Positions 1-7,271 of a DNA stretch of 29,029 nucleotides are shown here, in pieces. The notes under the pieces were generated by a model. It was not told the origin of the DNA. It worked only from the letters and a program-made list of their open reading frames with translations, and made no database searches. The stretch is from CAYFJO01 sp964343305 (GTDB taxonomy: Bacteria > Planctomycetota > Planctomycetia > Pirellulales > Pirellulaceae). Position 1 is the first letter of the stretch, and each line of letters starts with the position of its first letter. The position numbers were made by a program, and so were the translations under genes. The stretch spans positions 1-29,029 of the forward strand of contig CAYFJO010000093.1 of NCBI GenBank assembly GCA_964343305.1. Direction: 5' to 3'.

Positions 1-153
1 GCCGTCGCCTGCCGGCTCGGCGTTAAACGACGTATGCGGACATTACTAACTGGCCGTGGTATATGACCTCATTCGTAAGCCAGAACGATGCCAAGTGAAG
101 CATCACTCCGCTTCCGACTCCGCCGGTGCCGATCACAATGACGCCGTTAGTGG

Positions 154-1320
154 TCACTTCTTGATTGTAAGAGAAATCGGCGTTGATTGCCCACTTCGAT
201 TGCTTTTGACATCCTGAATTGTCAATTGCAGCGTGTATGTACCCTCGACCAGATGCTGGGGAAAATACACTCGATAAGGAATGAAGAAATCGCGACGGCG
301 GTTGCGGCAAACTTCTTTTTCCAAGCGGAACGAATGCTCCGCGGCGCGGCGTTGAGCGGCGTCGCGGATTTCGTAGCTGCCCAACAGCGCCGTTTCATAG
401 TGGCCGTGCGAGCTTTGTTGCTCCGCAGTAAAGTTTTCGACCTCGACATAAAGGATGACTTCTTGGCCGGGACGGAACACGGCATCGGAGTACTCTTCGA
501 AACGACCGTAGCTATCCACACGAGAACAGAATCGAACGTTGCGGACGTTGAGATTGCTGACCGTGGACAACGAGTCGATCGCCCGTCGCAGGTGAATCAG
601 CGCCAGCGTTTTGCGATTACCGTCACGTGGGTTTGCCTGGCGATCAAAGTAGACGTTTAATCCGTACAGCAGGTCATTCCAGAATTCGCGTTCGGATACT
701 TCCAAAAACTTGATGGGGCGCGCGGCTTGGCTGGGATCGTTGTTGATCAGATGCAAGAGCCGCAAGTAGGCCTCTTTCTTCAGACGCGCATGTTGGCGTT
801 CTTCCTGTGTACCTTGGGACTCGTCTTCTTTCTGCTCAATTTCTTTCTCAAGGATCCCGACAGCCAGCCCGATTAGCTCCTCCCAATTGTCAGGTGTGGC
901 AGCTTCGCTTGAAGCCGCTACTTTGGGTTTGGTCTCGTGACTGACTTTCGCGATCTGATTCTCAGATTTGGGTTTCACCGCCTGCGGCTGCGGTTTGAAT
1001 GCAGGTTTGTTTTCCTTCTGAGACGATTTGGAAAGATCGATCGGAAAACTTGGTCCAAGTGGAATCGGCTCCGGTGGATTCAGTGGCTCCAAATTTGTGA
1101 TCGGGGCCAAACGGTTTTCAGGTGCTTGAAGCAGCGGGCGCGCCGTCGACGGCGTTGCATCAGACACCTCGACGAGATGCGTCGGTGCTGCACCCTCTTG
1201 ATTCGTGGCGGGCTGATCGCGCACGATGGGCCGTTCGTCCTGTCTGAGCGGAGAGACACATCCGCTTAAGAACAGTCCGGCAAACAGCGCGATTCGGCAA
1301 AAGAGTTTGATGAGTGGCAT
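154..1320 (-). CDS. Secreted lipoprotein of unknown function
   Basis: The 388-residue product starts with a type II signal peptide: basic start, hydrophobic stretch, then a lipobox LSGC with the lipidated Cys at about residue 21. The open frame extends 50 codons further upstream, but those codons lack a signal and the ATG at 1320 puts the lipobox in the right place. Residues about 30-180 are Pro/Lys-rich and probably a disordered linker. The C-terminal ~130 residues alternate hydrophobic and polar positions and look like a beta-sandwich, ending in a strand with TYTLQLTIQDV. It is likely anchored in a membrane facing the periplasm. It is divergent from the rpmF-fab operon with a 191-bp gap. 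I do not recognise a named family, and no enzymatic motif is visible. Confidence 0.8.
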   Translation of the reverse strand: MPLIKLFCRIALFAGLFLSGCVSPLRQDERPIVRDQPATNQEGAAPTHLVEVSDATPSTARPLLQAPENRLAPITNLEPLNPPEPIPLGPSFPIDLSKSSQKENKPAFKPQPQAVKPKSENQIAKVSHETKPKVAASSEAATPDNWEELIGLAVGILEKEIEQKEDESQGTQEERQHARLKKEAYLRLLHLINNDPSQAARPIKFLEVSEREFWNDLLYGLNVYFDRQANPRDGNRKTLALIHLRRAIDSLSTVSNLNVRNVRFCSRVDSYGRFEEYSDAVFRPGQEVILYVEVENFTAEQQSSHGHYETALLGSYEIRDAAQRRAAEHSFRLEKEVCRNRRRDFFIPYRVYFPQHLVEGTYTLQLTIQDVKSNRSGQSTPISLTIKK

Positions 1321-1410
1321 TCGACAAAGATCTTCAAGCAATCCGGAAGAGGGGTGGGATGTTAGGAAAACCGGTGAAAAACCGCAAGACGAAAGGACAA
1401 TTCTCCGCCG

Positions 1411-1439
1411 TTGACATCCCGTGGAACTGGCCTTAGGAT
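1411..1439 (+). promoter_or_regulatory. Sigma70-type promoter of the rpmF-fab operon
   Basis: A perfect -35 box TTGACA (1411-1416) is followed after 17 bp by TAGGAT (1434-1439), which fits the -10 consensus at four of six positions. Transcription would start near 1446, leaving a leader of about 65 nt before rpmF at 1512. Inferred from sequence alone. Confidence 0.55.
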
Positions 1440-1511
1440 GTGTCGTTTGCCCGGAAACCATTGTCACCAAAGGACAAAGGACGCGGTCTGAAGAGTGGTC
1501 GCGTGAAAGTC

Positions 1512-1694
1512 ATGGCCGTCCCCAAACGAAAACACTCCAATTCTAGGACTGGGAAACGTCGCTCGCACGATGCGAAAAAAACTCCTCAGTTGAGCACCTG
1601 CCCGAAATGCAGCTCGTCCATTCCTACCCATGTTGTTTGTCCCAAGTGCGGCAGTTATATGGGACGCCCGGTGGTTGAAGTCTCAGAAGAATAG
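1512..1694 (+). CDS. rpmF: Ribosomal protein bL32
   Basis: This 60-residue protein begins MAVPKRKHSNSRTGKRR, the standard bL32 start, and carries a zinc ribbon with Cys at 30, 33, 43 and 46 (CPKC and CPKC). The length is normal for the family. The frame is open upstream to 1440, but only the ATG at 1512 gives the conserved N-terminus. bL32 is a large-subunit ribosomal protein. Its position as first gene before fabD, 38 bp downstream, is a widespread linkage between ribosome and lipid synthesis. The plsX and fabH genes that often sit between rpmF and fabD are absent here. Confidence 0.97.
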   Translation: MAVPKRKHSNSRTGKRRSHDAKKTPQLSTCPKCSSSIPTHVVCPKCGSYMGRPVVEVSEE

Positions 1695-1732
1695 CAACCG
1701 CCTGCCGGACAACCTCTGAAGGAAATAGTGCC

Positions 1733-2644
1733 TTGAGCAAGATCGCTTTTCTTTTTCCAGGTCAAGGCGCGCAGTCGGTCGGTATGGGTCAGGACTTGGC
1801 CGATTCATTGCCAGCGGCCCGCGCACTTTACGATCGTGCGGCAGACGTGTTGGGCTACGATCTGGCCGAGTTGTGCTTCGAAGGTCCAGAGGATCATCTC
1901 GACTCGACGGTTTGCAGCCAGCCTGCATTATTCGTAACAAGTTTGGCCGCGCTGGAATCGCTGAAAGAGAATTCGGCGGATGTTGTTGCTGCGTGTGAGT
2001 CGACAGCAGGTTTAAGCCTTGGCGAGTATACCGCGATGGTCTTTGCCGGCGTGCTGGAATTCGAAGACGGGCTAAGGGTCGTACAACAACGGGGCGAAGC
2101 GATGCAAGCAGCATCGGATGCAACGCCAAGCGGCATGGTCAGCATTCTCGGCCTCGAGCGGGACAAGGTCGAAGAAGTTTGTGCCCAAGCTCGCGAAGAC
2201 GGCGAAACGTTGCAAGTTGCGAATTTTTTGTGTCCCGGAAACATCGCGATTTCCGGCAATATCGCTGCTTGTCGGCGCGCGGAAAAAGTCGCTGAGGAAA
2301 TGGGCGCGATGAAGGCCGTGCCTTTGGCCGTCGCTGGCGCATTTCACACCACGATCATGCAGTCAGCCGTCGAAAAGCTGGCCAGTGCACTGGCGAACGT
2401 GAAGATGTCATCGCCGCGAATTCCCGTGCTTTCCAATGTCGACGCCCAATCTCACAGCGATCCGGAAGAGATCCGCGATTTGCTCATCAAGCAAGTCGTT
2501 GCGCCAGTCAAGTGGGAAGATTCGATGCGCCGGCTACTGGATGATGGGCACGACCAGTTTTACGAAGTCGGACCGGGACGCGTATTAAGAGGTCTGTTGC
2601 GGCGAGTCGAACGAAAGATTCCTTGTGAAACAGTGATGGGATAA
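1733..2644 (+). CDS. fabD: Malonyl-CoA:ACP transacylase
   Basis: This enzyme transfers malonyl groups from CoA to ACP, supplying the extender unit for type II fatty acid synthesis in the cytoplasm. The 303 residues match the usual length. Visible motifs are the N-terminal FPGQGAQ (residues 8-14), the nucleophile elbow GLSLGEY with Ser95, the conserved Arg120 in QQR, and the catalytic His205 in GAFHT. The elbow has Leu where most family members have His (GHSLG). The start is TTG at 1733, preceded by AAGGAA about 8 bp upstream. It is the second gene of the rpmF-fabD-fabG-acpP-fabF operon, with only 3 bp before fabG. Confidence 0.96.
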   Translation: MSKIAFLFPGQGAQSVGMGQDLADSLPAARALYDRAADVLGYDLAELCFEGPEDHLDSTVCSQPALFVTSLAALESLKENSADVVAACESTAGLSLGEYTAMVFAGVLEFEDGLRVVQQRGEAMQAASDATPSGMVSILGLERDKVEEVCAQAREDGETLQVANFLCPGNIAISGNIAACRRAEKVAEEMGAMKAVPLAVAGAFHTTIMQSAVEKLASALANVKMSSPRIPVLSNVDAQSHSDPEEIRDLLIKQVVAPVKWEDSMRRLLDDGHDQFYEVGPGRVLRGLLRRVERKIPCETVMG

Positions 2645-2647
2645 GCA

Positions 2648-3427
2648 ATGCCAGAAGATTCAATTGGAATGACCGTCGACCTTTCCGGCCAAGTTGCCAT
2701 TGTTACTGGGGCCTCACGTGGCTTGGGCAAAGCGATGGCGGTCGCTTTGGGAAACAGCGGTGCAAAGGTCGCTTGTGTCGCGCGATCGGCGGACAAGTTG
2801 GCCGAAACCGTCAAGGAGATTACCGATGCGGGAGGCGAAGCGGAAGCGCTGAGTTGCGACGTGACAAGTAAGGAAAGTGTTGAAGGTGTTCTGGATGAGG
2901 TTGTCGAGAAGTGGGAACGCCTCGACATTCTCGTGAACAACGCCGGCATCACGCGCGACAACTTGTTGCCGGCAATGGCTGACGAAGAGTGGGACGATGT
3001 GATTGCGACGAATTTGACCGGCCCGTTTCTGTTCATGCGAGCGGTCTCCAGAACCATGATGCGAGCACGATATGGACGCATCATCAATATCACCAGCGTT
3101 TCGGGGTTGATCGGAAATCCAGGCCAGACAAACTATTCAGCGTCCAAAGCTGGACTGATCGGGATTACACGCAGCCTCAGCCGCGAATTGGCAAAGCGCA
3201 AGGTGACGATCAATGCGGTCGCCCCCGGCTTCATCGAATCGGACATGACTCGTGAACTGGCTGAGAAATTCGGTCAGGACAAAATTGACAGTGCGAAAAA
3301 ACAGATTCCCATCCAACGCCTAGGAACGCCCGAAGAGGTGGCGGCCGCCGTTTTGTTTCTGGCCAGCCCCGCCGCATCGTATATTACCGGCCACGTCCTC
3401 ACCGTAGACGGCGGAATGACTGGCTAG
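2648..3427 (+). CDS. fabG: 3-oxoacyl-[ACP] reductase
   Basis: A short-chain dehydrogenase/reductase that reduces 3-oxoacyl-ACP to 3-hydroxyacyl-ACP with NADPH. Seen in the 259 residues: the cofactor loop TGASRGLG at 20-27, NNAG at 97-100, the catalytic Ser150, Tyr163 and Lys167 (YSASK), and the C-terminal ITGHVLTVDGGMTG typical of FabG. The ATG at 2648 follows the fabD stop by 3 bp, suggesting translational coupling. An alternative ATG at 2669 would also leave a full Rossmann fold. Genome context makes FabG much more likely than another SDR. Confidence 0.96.
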   Translation: MPEDSIGMTVDLSGQVAIVTGASRGLGKAMAVALGNSGAKVACVARSADKLAETVKEITDAGGEAEALSCDVTSKESVEGVLDEVVEKWERLDILVNNAGITRDNLLPAMADEEWDDVIATNLTGPFLFMRAVSRTMMRARYGRIINITSVSGLIGNPGQTNYSASKAGLIGITRSLSRELAKRKVTINAVAPGFIESDMTRELAEKFGQDKIDSAKKQIPIQRLGTPEEVAAAVLFLASPAASYITGHVLTVDGGMTG

Positions 3428-3456
3428 TATCCTCCTTTTTGGGGCAAAACACGGCC

Positions 3457-3486
3457 TTGACCGGGCTTTATGAAATCCTCTATCTT
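3457..3486 (+). promoter_or_regulatory. Possible internal promoter before acpP
   Basis: TTGACC (3457-3462) is followed after 18 bp by TATCTT (3481-3486) in the 166-bp gap between fabG and acpP. This would allow extra transcription of acpP, whose product is usually needed in large excess over the enzymes. The -10 match is only moderate. Confidence 0.35.
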
Positions 3487-3593
3487 GTTCTGTTTAACAG
3501 TCACCCCAATTTTGAATAAGTCGTTATTAACTGGATTTTTGCGGGCCGAATTGAGTTTCGCCCGTTCCCCCAAGTGAATAGGAGACGGTGCAC

Positions 3594-3830
3594 GTGGCAT
3601 CTGTCGAAGAACGAGTCATCAATATCGTCGGGGATCAACTCGGCGTGGACAAAGAAAAAATCAAACGCGAAACCCACTTTGTGAACGACCTCGGTGCCGA
3701 TTCGCTGGATACCGTCGAGTTGGTCATGGAGTTGGAAGAAGAATTCGATATCAACATTCCTGACGATGCGGCGGAATCTATTCAAACGGTTGGTCAGGCG
3801 ATCGAGTTCATTGAAAAGGCTCAGGACTGA
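3594..3830 (+). CDS. acpP: Acyl carrier protein
   Basis: ACP carries growing acyl chains on a 4'-phosphopantetheine arm. The product has the invariant GADSLD motif with attachment Ser37, an acidic helix II (ELVMELEEEF) and normal length (78 residues). Two in-frame GTG codons exist, at 3588 and 3594. I chose 3594 because the ribosome binding site AGGAG at 3579-3583 lies about 10 bp from it but only 4 bp from 3588, and the N-terminus then reads (M)ASVEERV like other ACPs. It precedes fabF by 63 bp in the same operon. Confidence 0.95.
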   Translation: MASVEERVINIVGDQLGVDKEKIKRETHFVNDLGADSLDTVELVMELEEEFDINIPDDAAESIQTVGQAIEFIEKAQD

Positions 3831-3893
3831 CGCGCTGATTTGCAAGGCGCGACCTAGCAATCGCTCCTCTTTCTCACGCACCGGAACTCAAGC

Positions 3894-5135
3894 ATGAAGC
3901 GGCGCGTCGTCGTAACTGGGCTTGGAGTTGTCACGTCGCTTAGCCTCGACGTGGACGACTTGTGGCAGCGCGTGCTGAATGGCGAAAGCGGCATTCATCT
4001 CATCAAGATCGTCGACAACAGTGAATTCAAAGTCAAAATCGGGGGTGATGTCTACGACTGGAACCCGACCGGCTATATCACGCCCAAAGAGATCAAAAAA
4101 CTCGATCGATTTGCGACGTTTGCCTTGGCCGCGGGAACGGATGCCGTCACTCAGTCTGGCATCGACTTCTCCGAATTGGACGCGTATCGATGTGGTGCGA
4201 TCCTGGGATCGGGCATCGGCGGCATGCAAACGATCGAAGAGCAGATGGAGCGGATGATCGCCAAGGGGCCTGGCCGTGTTTCACCAATGACCATCCCCAA
4301 GATCATGTTGAACGCGGCCGGCGGGCAGCTATCAATCAAGTATGGATTAAAAGGGCCAAACTATACCGTCGCGACGGCGTGTGCGAGTGCTACCAATGCG
4401 ATGGGCGATGCCCTGAATTCAATTCGAAGCGGCGCGACGGATGTCGTGCTCACCGGCGGATCGGAAGCGGCCATGGCGCGGTTAGGATTGGCTGCGTTTC
4501 AAAACATGAAGGCTCTTTCCAGCCGCAACGACGACCCAGCAGGTGCCAGTCGGCCGTTCGATCTGGATCGCGACGGATTTGTGTTCAGCGAGGGTGCCGG
4601 TATTCTGGTGTTTGAAGAACTCGAGCATGCCAGGTCGCGCGGTGCGAATATCTTCGGCGAGGTCTTGGGCTATGGACTGAGCGGCGATGCGGGACACATC
4701 ACGCAACCAGACGGTGAAGGGCGTGGTGCCGCCAGAGCGATGTCCAACGCGCTGGAGGACGCGGGCATTTCGCCGGATCAAGTCGATTACATCAACGCCC
4801 ACGGCACGAGCACTCCTCTGGGAGATAAAGCGGAAACGATTGCGATGAAAAGCGTCTTTGGCGATCACGCCAGGAACGTCAGCATTTCCAGCACCAAGAG
4901 TCATCTCGGTCATTCGCTCGGTGCCAGCGGTGGGATTGAATTAGCGTTGACGATGAAAGCGATTGGCAATTCCTTGGTGCCGCCAACGATTAATCTTCAA
5001 ACACCCGATCCTGATTGCGATCTCGATTACACACCCAATGAGCCACGTGAGCGTGCTATTCAAATCGCCATGAGCAACAGTTTCGGATTCGGCGGGCACA
5101 ACGCTTCGATTCTGGTCGGCCGTCTACGCGATTGA
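3894..5135 (+). CDS. fabF: 3-oxoacyl-[ACP] synthase II
   Basis: This condensing enzyme elongates acyl-ACP with malonyl-ACP. The 413-residue thiolase-fold protein keeps the complete active site at the same numbers as E. coli FabF: Cys163 in ATACASA, His303 in NAHGTST, Lys335 and His340 in KSHLGH. The C-terminal NSFGFGGHN glycine-rich loop is also present. It is the last gene of the rpmF-fab operon, followed by a perfect 12-bp inverted repeat. It serves as an internal reference for the degenerate paralogue at 11336-12643. Confidence 0.97.
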   Translation: MKRRVVVTGLGVVTSLSLDVDDLWQRVLNGESGIHLIKIVDNSEFKVKIGGDVYDWNPTGYITPKEIKKLDRFATFALAAGTDAVTQSGIDFSELDAYRCGAILGSGIGGMQTIEEQMERMIAKGPGRVSPMTIPKIMLNAAGGQLSIKYGLKGPNYTVATACASATNAMGDALNSIRSGATDVVLTGGSEAAMARLGLAAFQNMKALSSRNDDPAGASRPFDLDRDGFVFSEGAGILVFEELEHARSRGANIFGEVLGYGLSGDAGHITQPDGEGRGAARAMSNALEDAGISPDQVDYINAHGTSTPLGDKAETIAMKSVFGDHARNVSISSTKSHLGHSLGASGGIELALTMKAIGNSLVPPTINLQTPDPDCDLDYTPNEPRERAIQIAMSNSFGFGGHNASILVGRLRD

Positions 5136-5144
5136 GCGGACCAA

Positions 5145-5201
5145 GTAGGGTGCGTGAAGCAAGCGATGGTGATGAAGTTAGCCGTACTCCACGCACCCTA
5201 C
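5145..5201. repeat. Palindromic repeat between convergent genes
   Basis: GTAGGGTGCGTG (5145-5156) and CACGCACCCTAC (5190-5201) form a perfect 12-bp inverted repeat with a 33-nt loop. It lies between the convergent fabF and channel genes and overlaps the last four bases of the channel gene, so it supplies part of that gene's stop region. No U-run follows, so it is a REP-like hairpin or a weak bidirectional terminator rather than a classic intrinsic terminator. Confidence 0.7.
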
Positions 5202-6301
5202 CTCAATAACCGCTCTAACCCCGTCGGCGGCTTCTCTGCCAACACGAACAACCGGTCGCCTTCGGCCAACTTGAATTCTCCCTGTGGATTAGTGTGCACA
5301 TGCTCGGCGCGACGCACCGCAAGCAGAACACAACCCAACTTTTCGTTCATGCGCCCCAACAACCATCGAAACGTCTGACCGGCCAACGTTGAAGGCAAAT
5401 CGACCTGGTGAATCTCGTTTCCTTTGTTAAACGTCAAAATGTCCTCGAACAATCGCGACAAACCATGGGCGACCGCCGAGAGACTCAGCAGCGTCTGGCT
5501 AAAGTCTCCGATACAAACGACCTCGTCCGCATCGGTCCGTTGAATGTGAGAACGATTGGCGGGATGAAGCAACTCGACACAAGTGTAGATGTCAGGATTC
5601 ATTCCTTTGACGGCCATCGTTGCCAACGTGATCCGTGAATCTTGCAGGTCTTCCGAGAACGAAGAATCCAGCGGAATGATGGCCACATCCGCGCGATCCG
5701 CGCGAGCAAGTTCCAGGGACTCTTGCACAGTCGGATCCCCGCGCACGTAGTCAATGTCCGGATCGAGCAGCCGCAGATCCTCGACCTGTTCGTCGACGAC
5801 GACGATCTTTCGACGTGGCTTGTGCTCCCGGCTGGTCAACTGTTCGACAATTGATTTCGCCGTGTAATGCCATCCGCAGATCACCACGTGATTCTTCAAT
5901 CGCAATCGAATTCGCCCGCGCCCGGTCATCGCCGCGGAAATCAAAAACGTCGCCAGGTCCGCCGTCAACAATGCCAACAGCGCGATTCCAAGCAACAGAC
6001 AAAAGAACATCAGTCCCCATGAAACGGTATATTGCGGCGGAACTTGGATGTCGTAGCCGCTGAACAACAAAATGGCCACTTGCCGACACGTGCCGAATAA
6101 CGTGGAATACGGCCATTTCTCGATGTCTTCCGGTCCCTCGCATTCGATGATGAACAGCACCATCGCCGAAATCATCGCCAGCGCGACAATTGCACCCCCG
6201 ACGCGCACCGCGGCTCGCTCGGCAATTCGTCGCCACAGCAGCAACAACTTGCGCCGTGAATGATACAGCAAGTCCCCGATGGAAAATCGTAGATCACTCA
6301 T
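5198..6301 (-). CDS. Two-TM ion channel with cytoplasmic RCK domain
   Basis: This 367-residue membrane protein has the architecture of MthK-type channels. It has TM1 at about 34-53, a pore-helix region at 66-84, TM2 at about 94-121, then an RCK_N (TrkA-N-like) Rossmann domain from about 137 and an RCK_C-like end. The likely selectivity filter reads SGYD (81-84) rather than the potassium signature T-V-G-Y-G. The Rossmann glycine motif is also altered (GWHYTA for GxGxxG), so nucleotide binding is uncertain. The start at 6301 has a GAGG site. It is translated 12 bp after a soluble RCK paralogue and almost certainly works with it. Ion and ligand cannot be read from sequence. Confidence 0.8.
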   Translation of the reverse strand: MSDLRFSIGDLLYHSRRKLLLLWRRIAERAAVRVGGAIVALAMISAMVLFIIECEGPEDIEKWPYSTLFGTCRQVAILLFSGYDIQVPPQYTVSWGLMFFCLLLGIALLALLTADLATFLISAAMTGRGRIRLRLKNHVVICGWHYTAKSIVEQLTSREHKPRRKIVVVDEQVEDLRLLDPDIDYVRGDPTVQESLELARADRADVAIIPLDSSFSEDLQDSRITLATMAVKGMNPDIYTCVELLHPANRSHIQRTDADEVVCIGDFSQTLLSLSAVAHGLSRLFEDILTFNKGNEIHQVDLPSTLAGQTFRWLLGRMNEKLGCVLLAVRRAEHVHTNPQGEFKLAEGDRLFVLAEKPPTGLERLLR

Positions 6302-6313
6302 CGTTGGCCTCGC

Positions 6314-7033
6314 CTACTTTCCAGAACTGGCAAGCGCTGCGGGATACTCTTCCGCCAACACAAATAGAAAGTCGCTGCTTCGCAATTCGACATCTTCTTT
6401 GGGATTGCACAGGATCTCATGGTTACGGTCCACAGCCATGACAATCGACTCGAACTGGTCGCTGACCATCTGAACGGCTTGGCGGAATGTCTTGCCAGCC
6501 AGCGCGGGCGGCACGGCGACTTTATAAACTTCGCTGCCTTCGCCGTACGTCAGAATGTCGGAGAACAGCAGCGACAACCCGTGATTCAAGGACGCGTGTA
6601 CCAGCAACCGTTGCGACAGATCGCTGACACAGATCGGTTCGTCAACGCGAGCCCGTTCCAGATGCCGGCGATTCTCGGCCCGCATCAATTCGACGACCGT
6701 GTAGACGTCGCGGTTCAATGACTCGATGGCCAGCGTCGTCAGTGTACTCTTCGCATCCCGCAGTCCAGGATCGTCCAACGACCAGTCCGCCAAGACAATG
6801 GCCGTTTCCGCCGTTTCCAGACTCGCTCGCCGCAACGTATCGTCGTTGGCCGGATCGCCTTGCACAAAATAGACAAACGGGTCATCCACGGGCGAATGAT
6901 CGAGATGAGAGTCGATCAAAACGACCTGCCGCCGCTCGCCGATGTCTTCGGCGTGAAGTTGCTTGATGATGCCTGCCGCCGTTCCCGACCAGCCGCAAAT
7001 GACAATGTGTCCCTTCAAATTCACCTGGCTCAT
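6314..7033 (-). CDS. Stand-alone RCK / TrkA-N domain protein
   Basis: This 239-residue soluble protein has an N-terminal Rossmann RCK_N half (HIVICGWSGTA at about 9-19, then the strand-acidic end VVLIDSHLD) and a C-terminal RCK_C-like half. It is clearly paralogous to the cytoplasmic part of the next gene: both contain LAG(K/Q)TFR, a central FSDILT/FEDILT block and the end LFVLAE. It has no membrane segment. In MthK-like channels, soluble RCK subunits join pore-linked ones to form an octameric gating ring. Here the two kinds of subunit would come from separate adjacent genes, the soluble one first. Confidence 0.75.
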   Translation of the reverse strand: MSQVNLKGHIVICGWSGTAAGIIKQLHAEDIGERRQVVLIDSHLDHSPVDDPFVYFVQGDPANDDTLRRASLETAETAIVLADWSLDDPGLRDAKSTLTTLAIESLNRDVYTVVELMRAENRRHLERARVDEPICVSDLSQRLLVHASLNHGLSLLFSDILTYGEGSEVYKVAVPPALAGKTFRQAVQMVSDQFESIVMAVDRNHEILCNPKEDVELRSSDFLFVLAEEYPAALASSGK

Positions 7034-7060
7034 GAAACCTGCTCCTTGTATCGGTGGGTG

Positions 7061-7104
7061 CTAGCCGCCAAATTGCGCATTCTCAACGAGGAAACGGCGG
7101 CTAG
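7061..7104. repeat. Inverted repeat upstream of the RCK gene
   Basis: CTAGCCGCC (7061-7069) and GGCGGCTAG (7096-7104) are perfect 9-bp inverted arms around a 26-nt spacer. It abuts and overlaps the left end of the element at 7101-7210. It could be a separate REP-like element or part of a composite one, and it lies in the leader region of the RCK operon. Confidence 0.55.
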
Positions 7105-7210
7105 TGCTTTGTCAACAAAGGACTTTGGGGTAGCTACGCTCACCAGAGCGTGGATTTCCGCCGTCTGGCGACGGCAGCTACTCCAAAAATCAAATTTGAC
7201 CATGCACTAG
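7101..7210. mobile_element. MITE-like 110-bp element with a two-hairpin core
   Basis: The ends form terminal inverted repeats: CTAGTGCTTTGTCAA (7101-7115), and the complement of the right end reads CTAGTGCATGGTCAA (13 of 15 match). The core at 7130-7181 has an outer stem GTAGCT/AGCTAC (7130-7135 with 7176-7181). It encloses two small hairpins, CGCTC-ACCA-GAGCG (7137-7150) and CCGTC-TGGC-GACGG (7161-7174). The two inner hairpins differ in sequence yet both pair perfectly. There is no coding capacity and no clear target-site duplication. It sits between the Wzz-like gene and the RCK operon. Non-autonomous mobility is an inference. Confidence 0.55.
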
Positions 7211-7271
7211 AAGCCACCGATACATTTGGAATGTACGAGATGAACGAGAGACGCACAACCAGCGGCGGGAG

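Noticed and set aside
23..310. Minus-strand open frame of 95 codons over the end of the lipoprotein gene
   Set aside because: It overlaps the lipoprotein coding region in another frame and shows no domain, signal or ribosome site.
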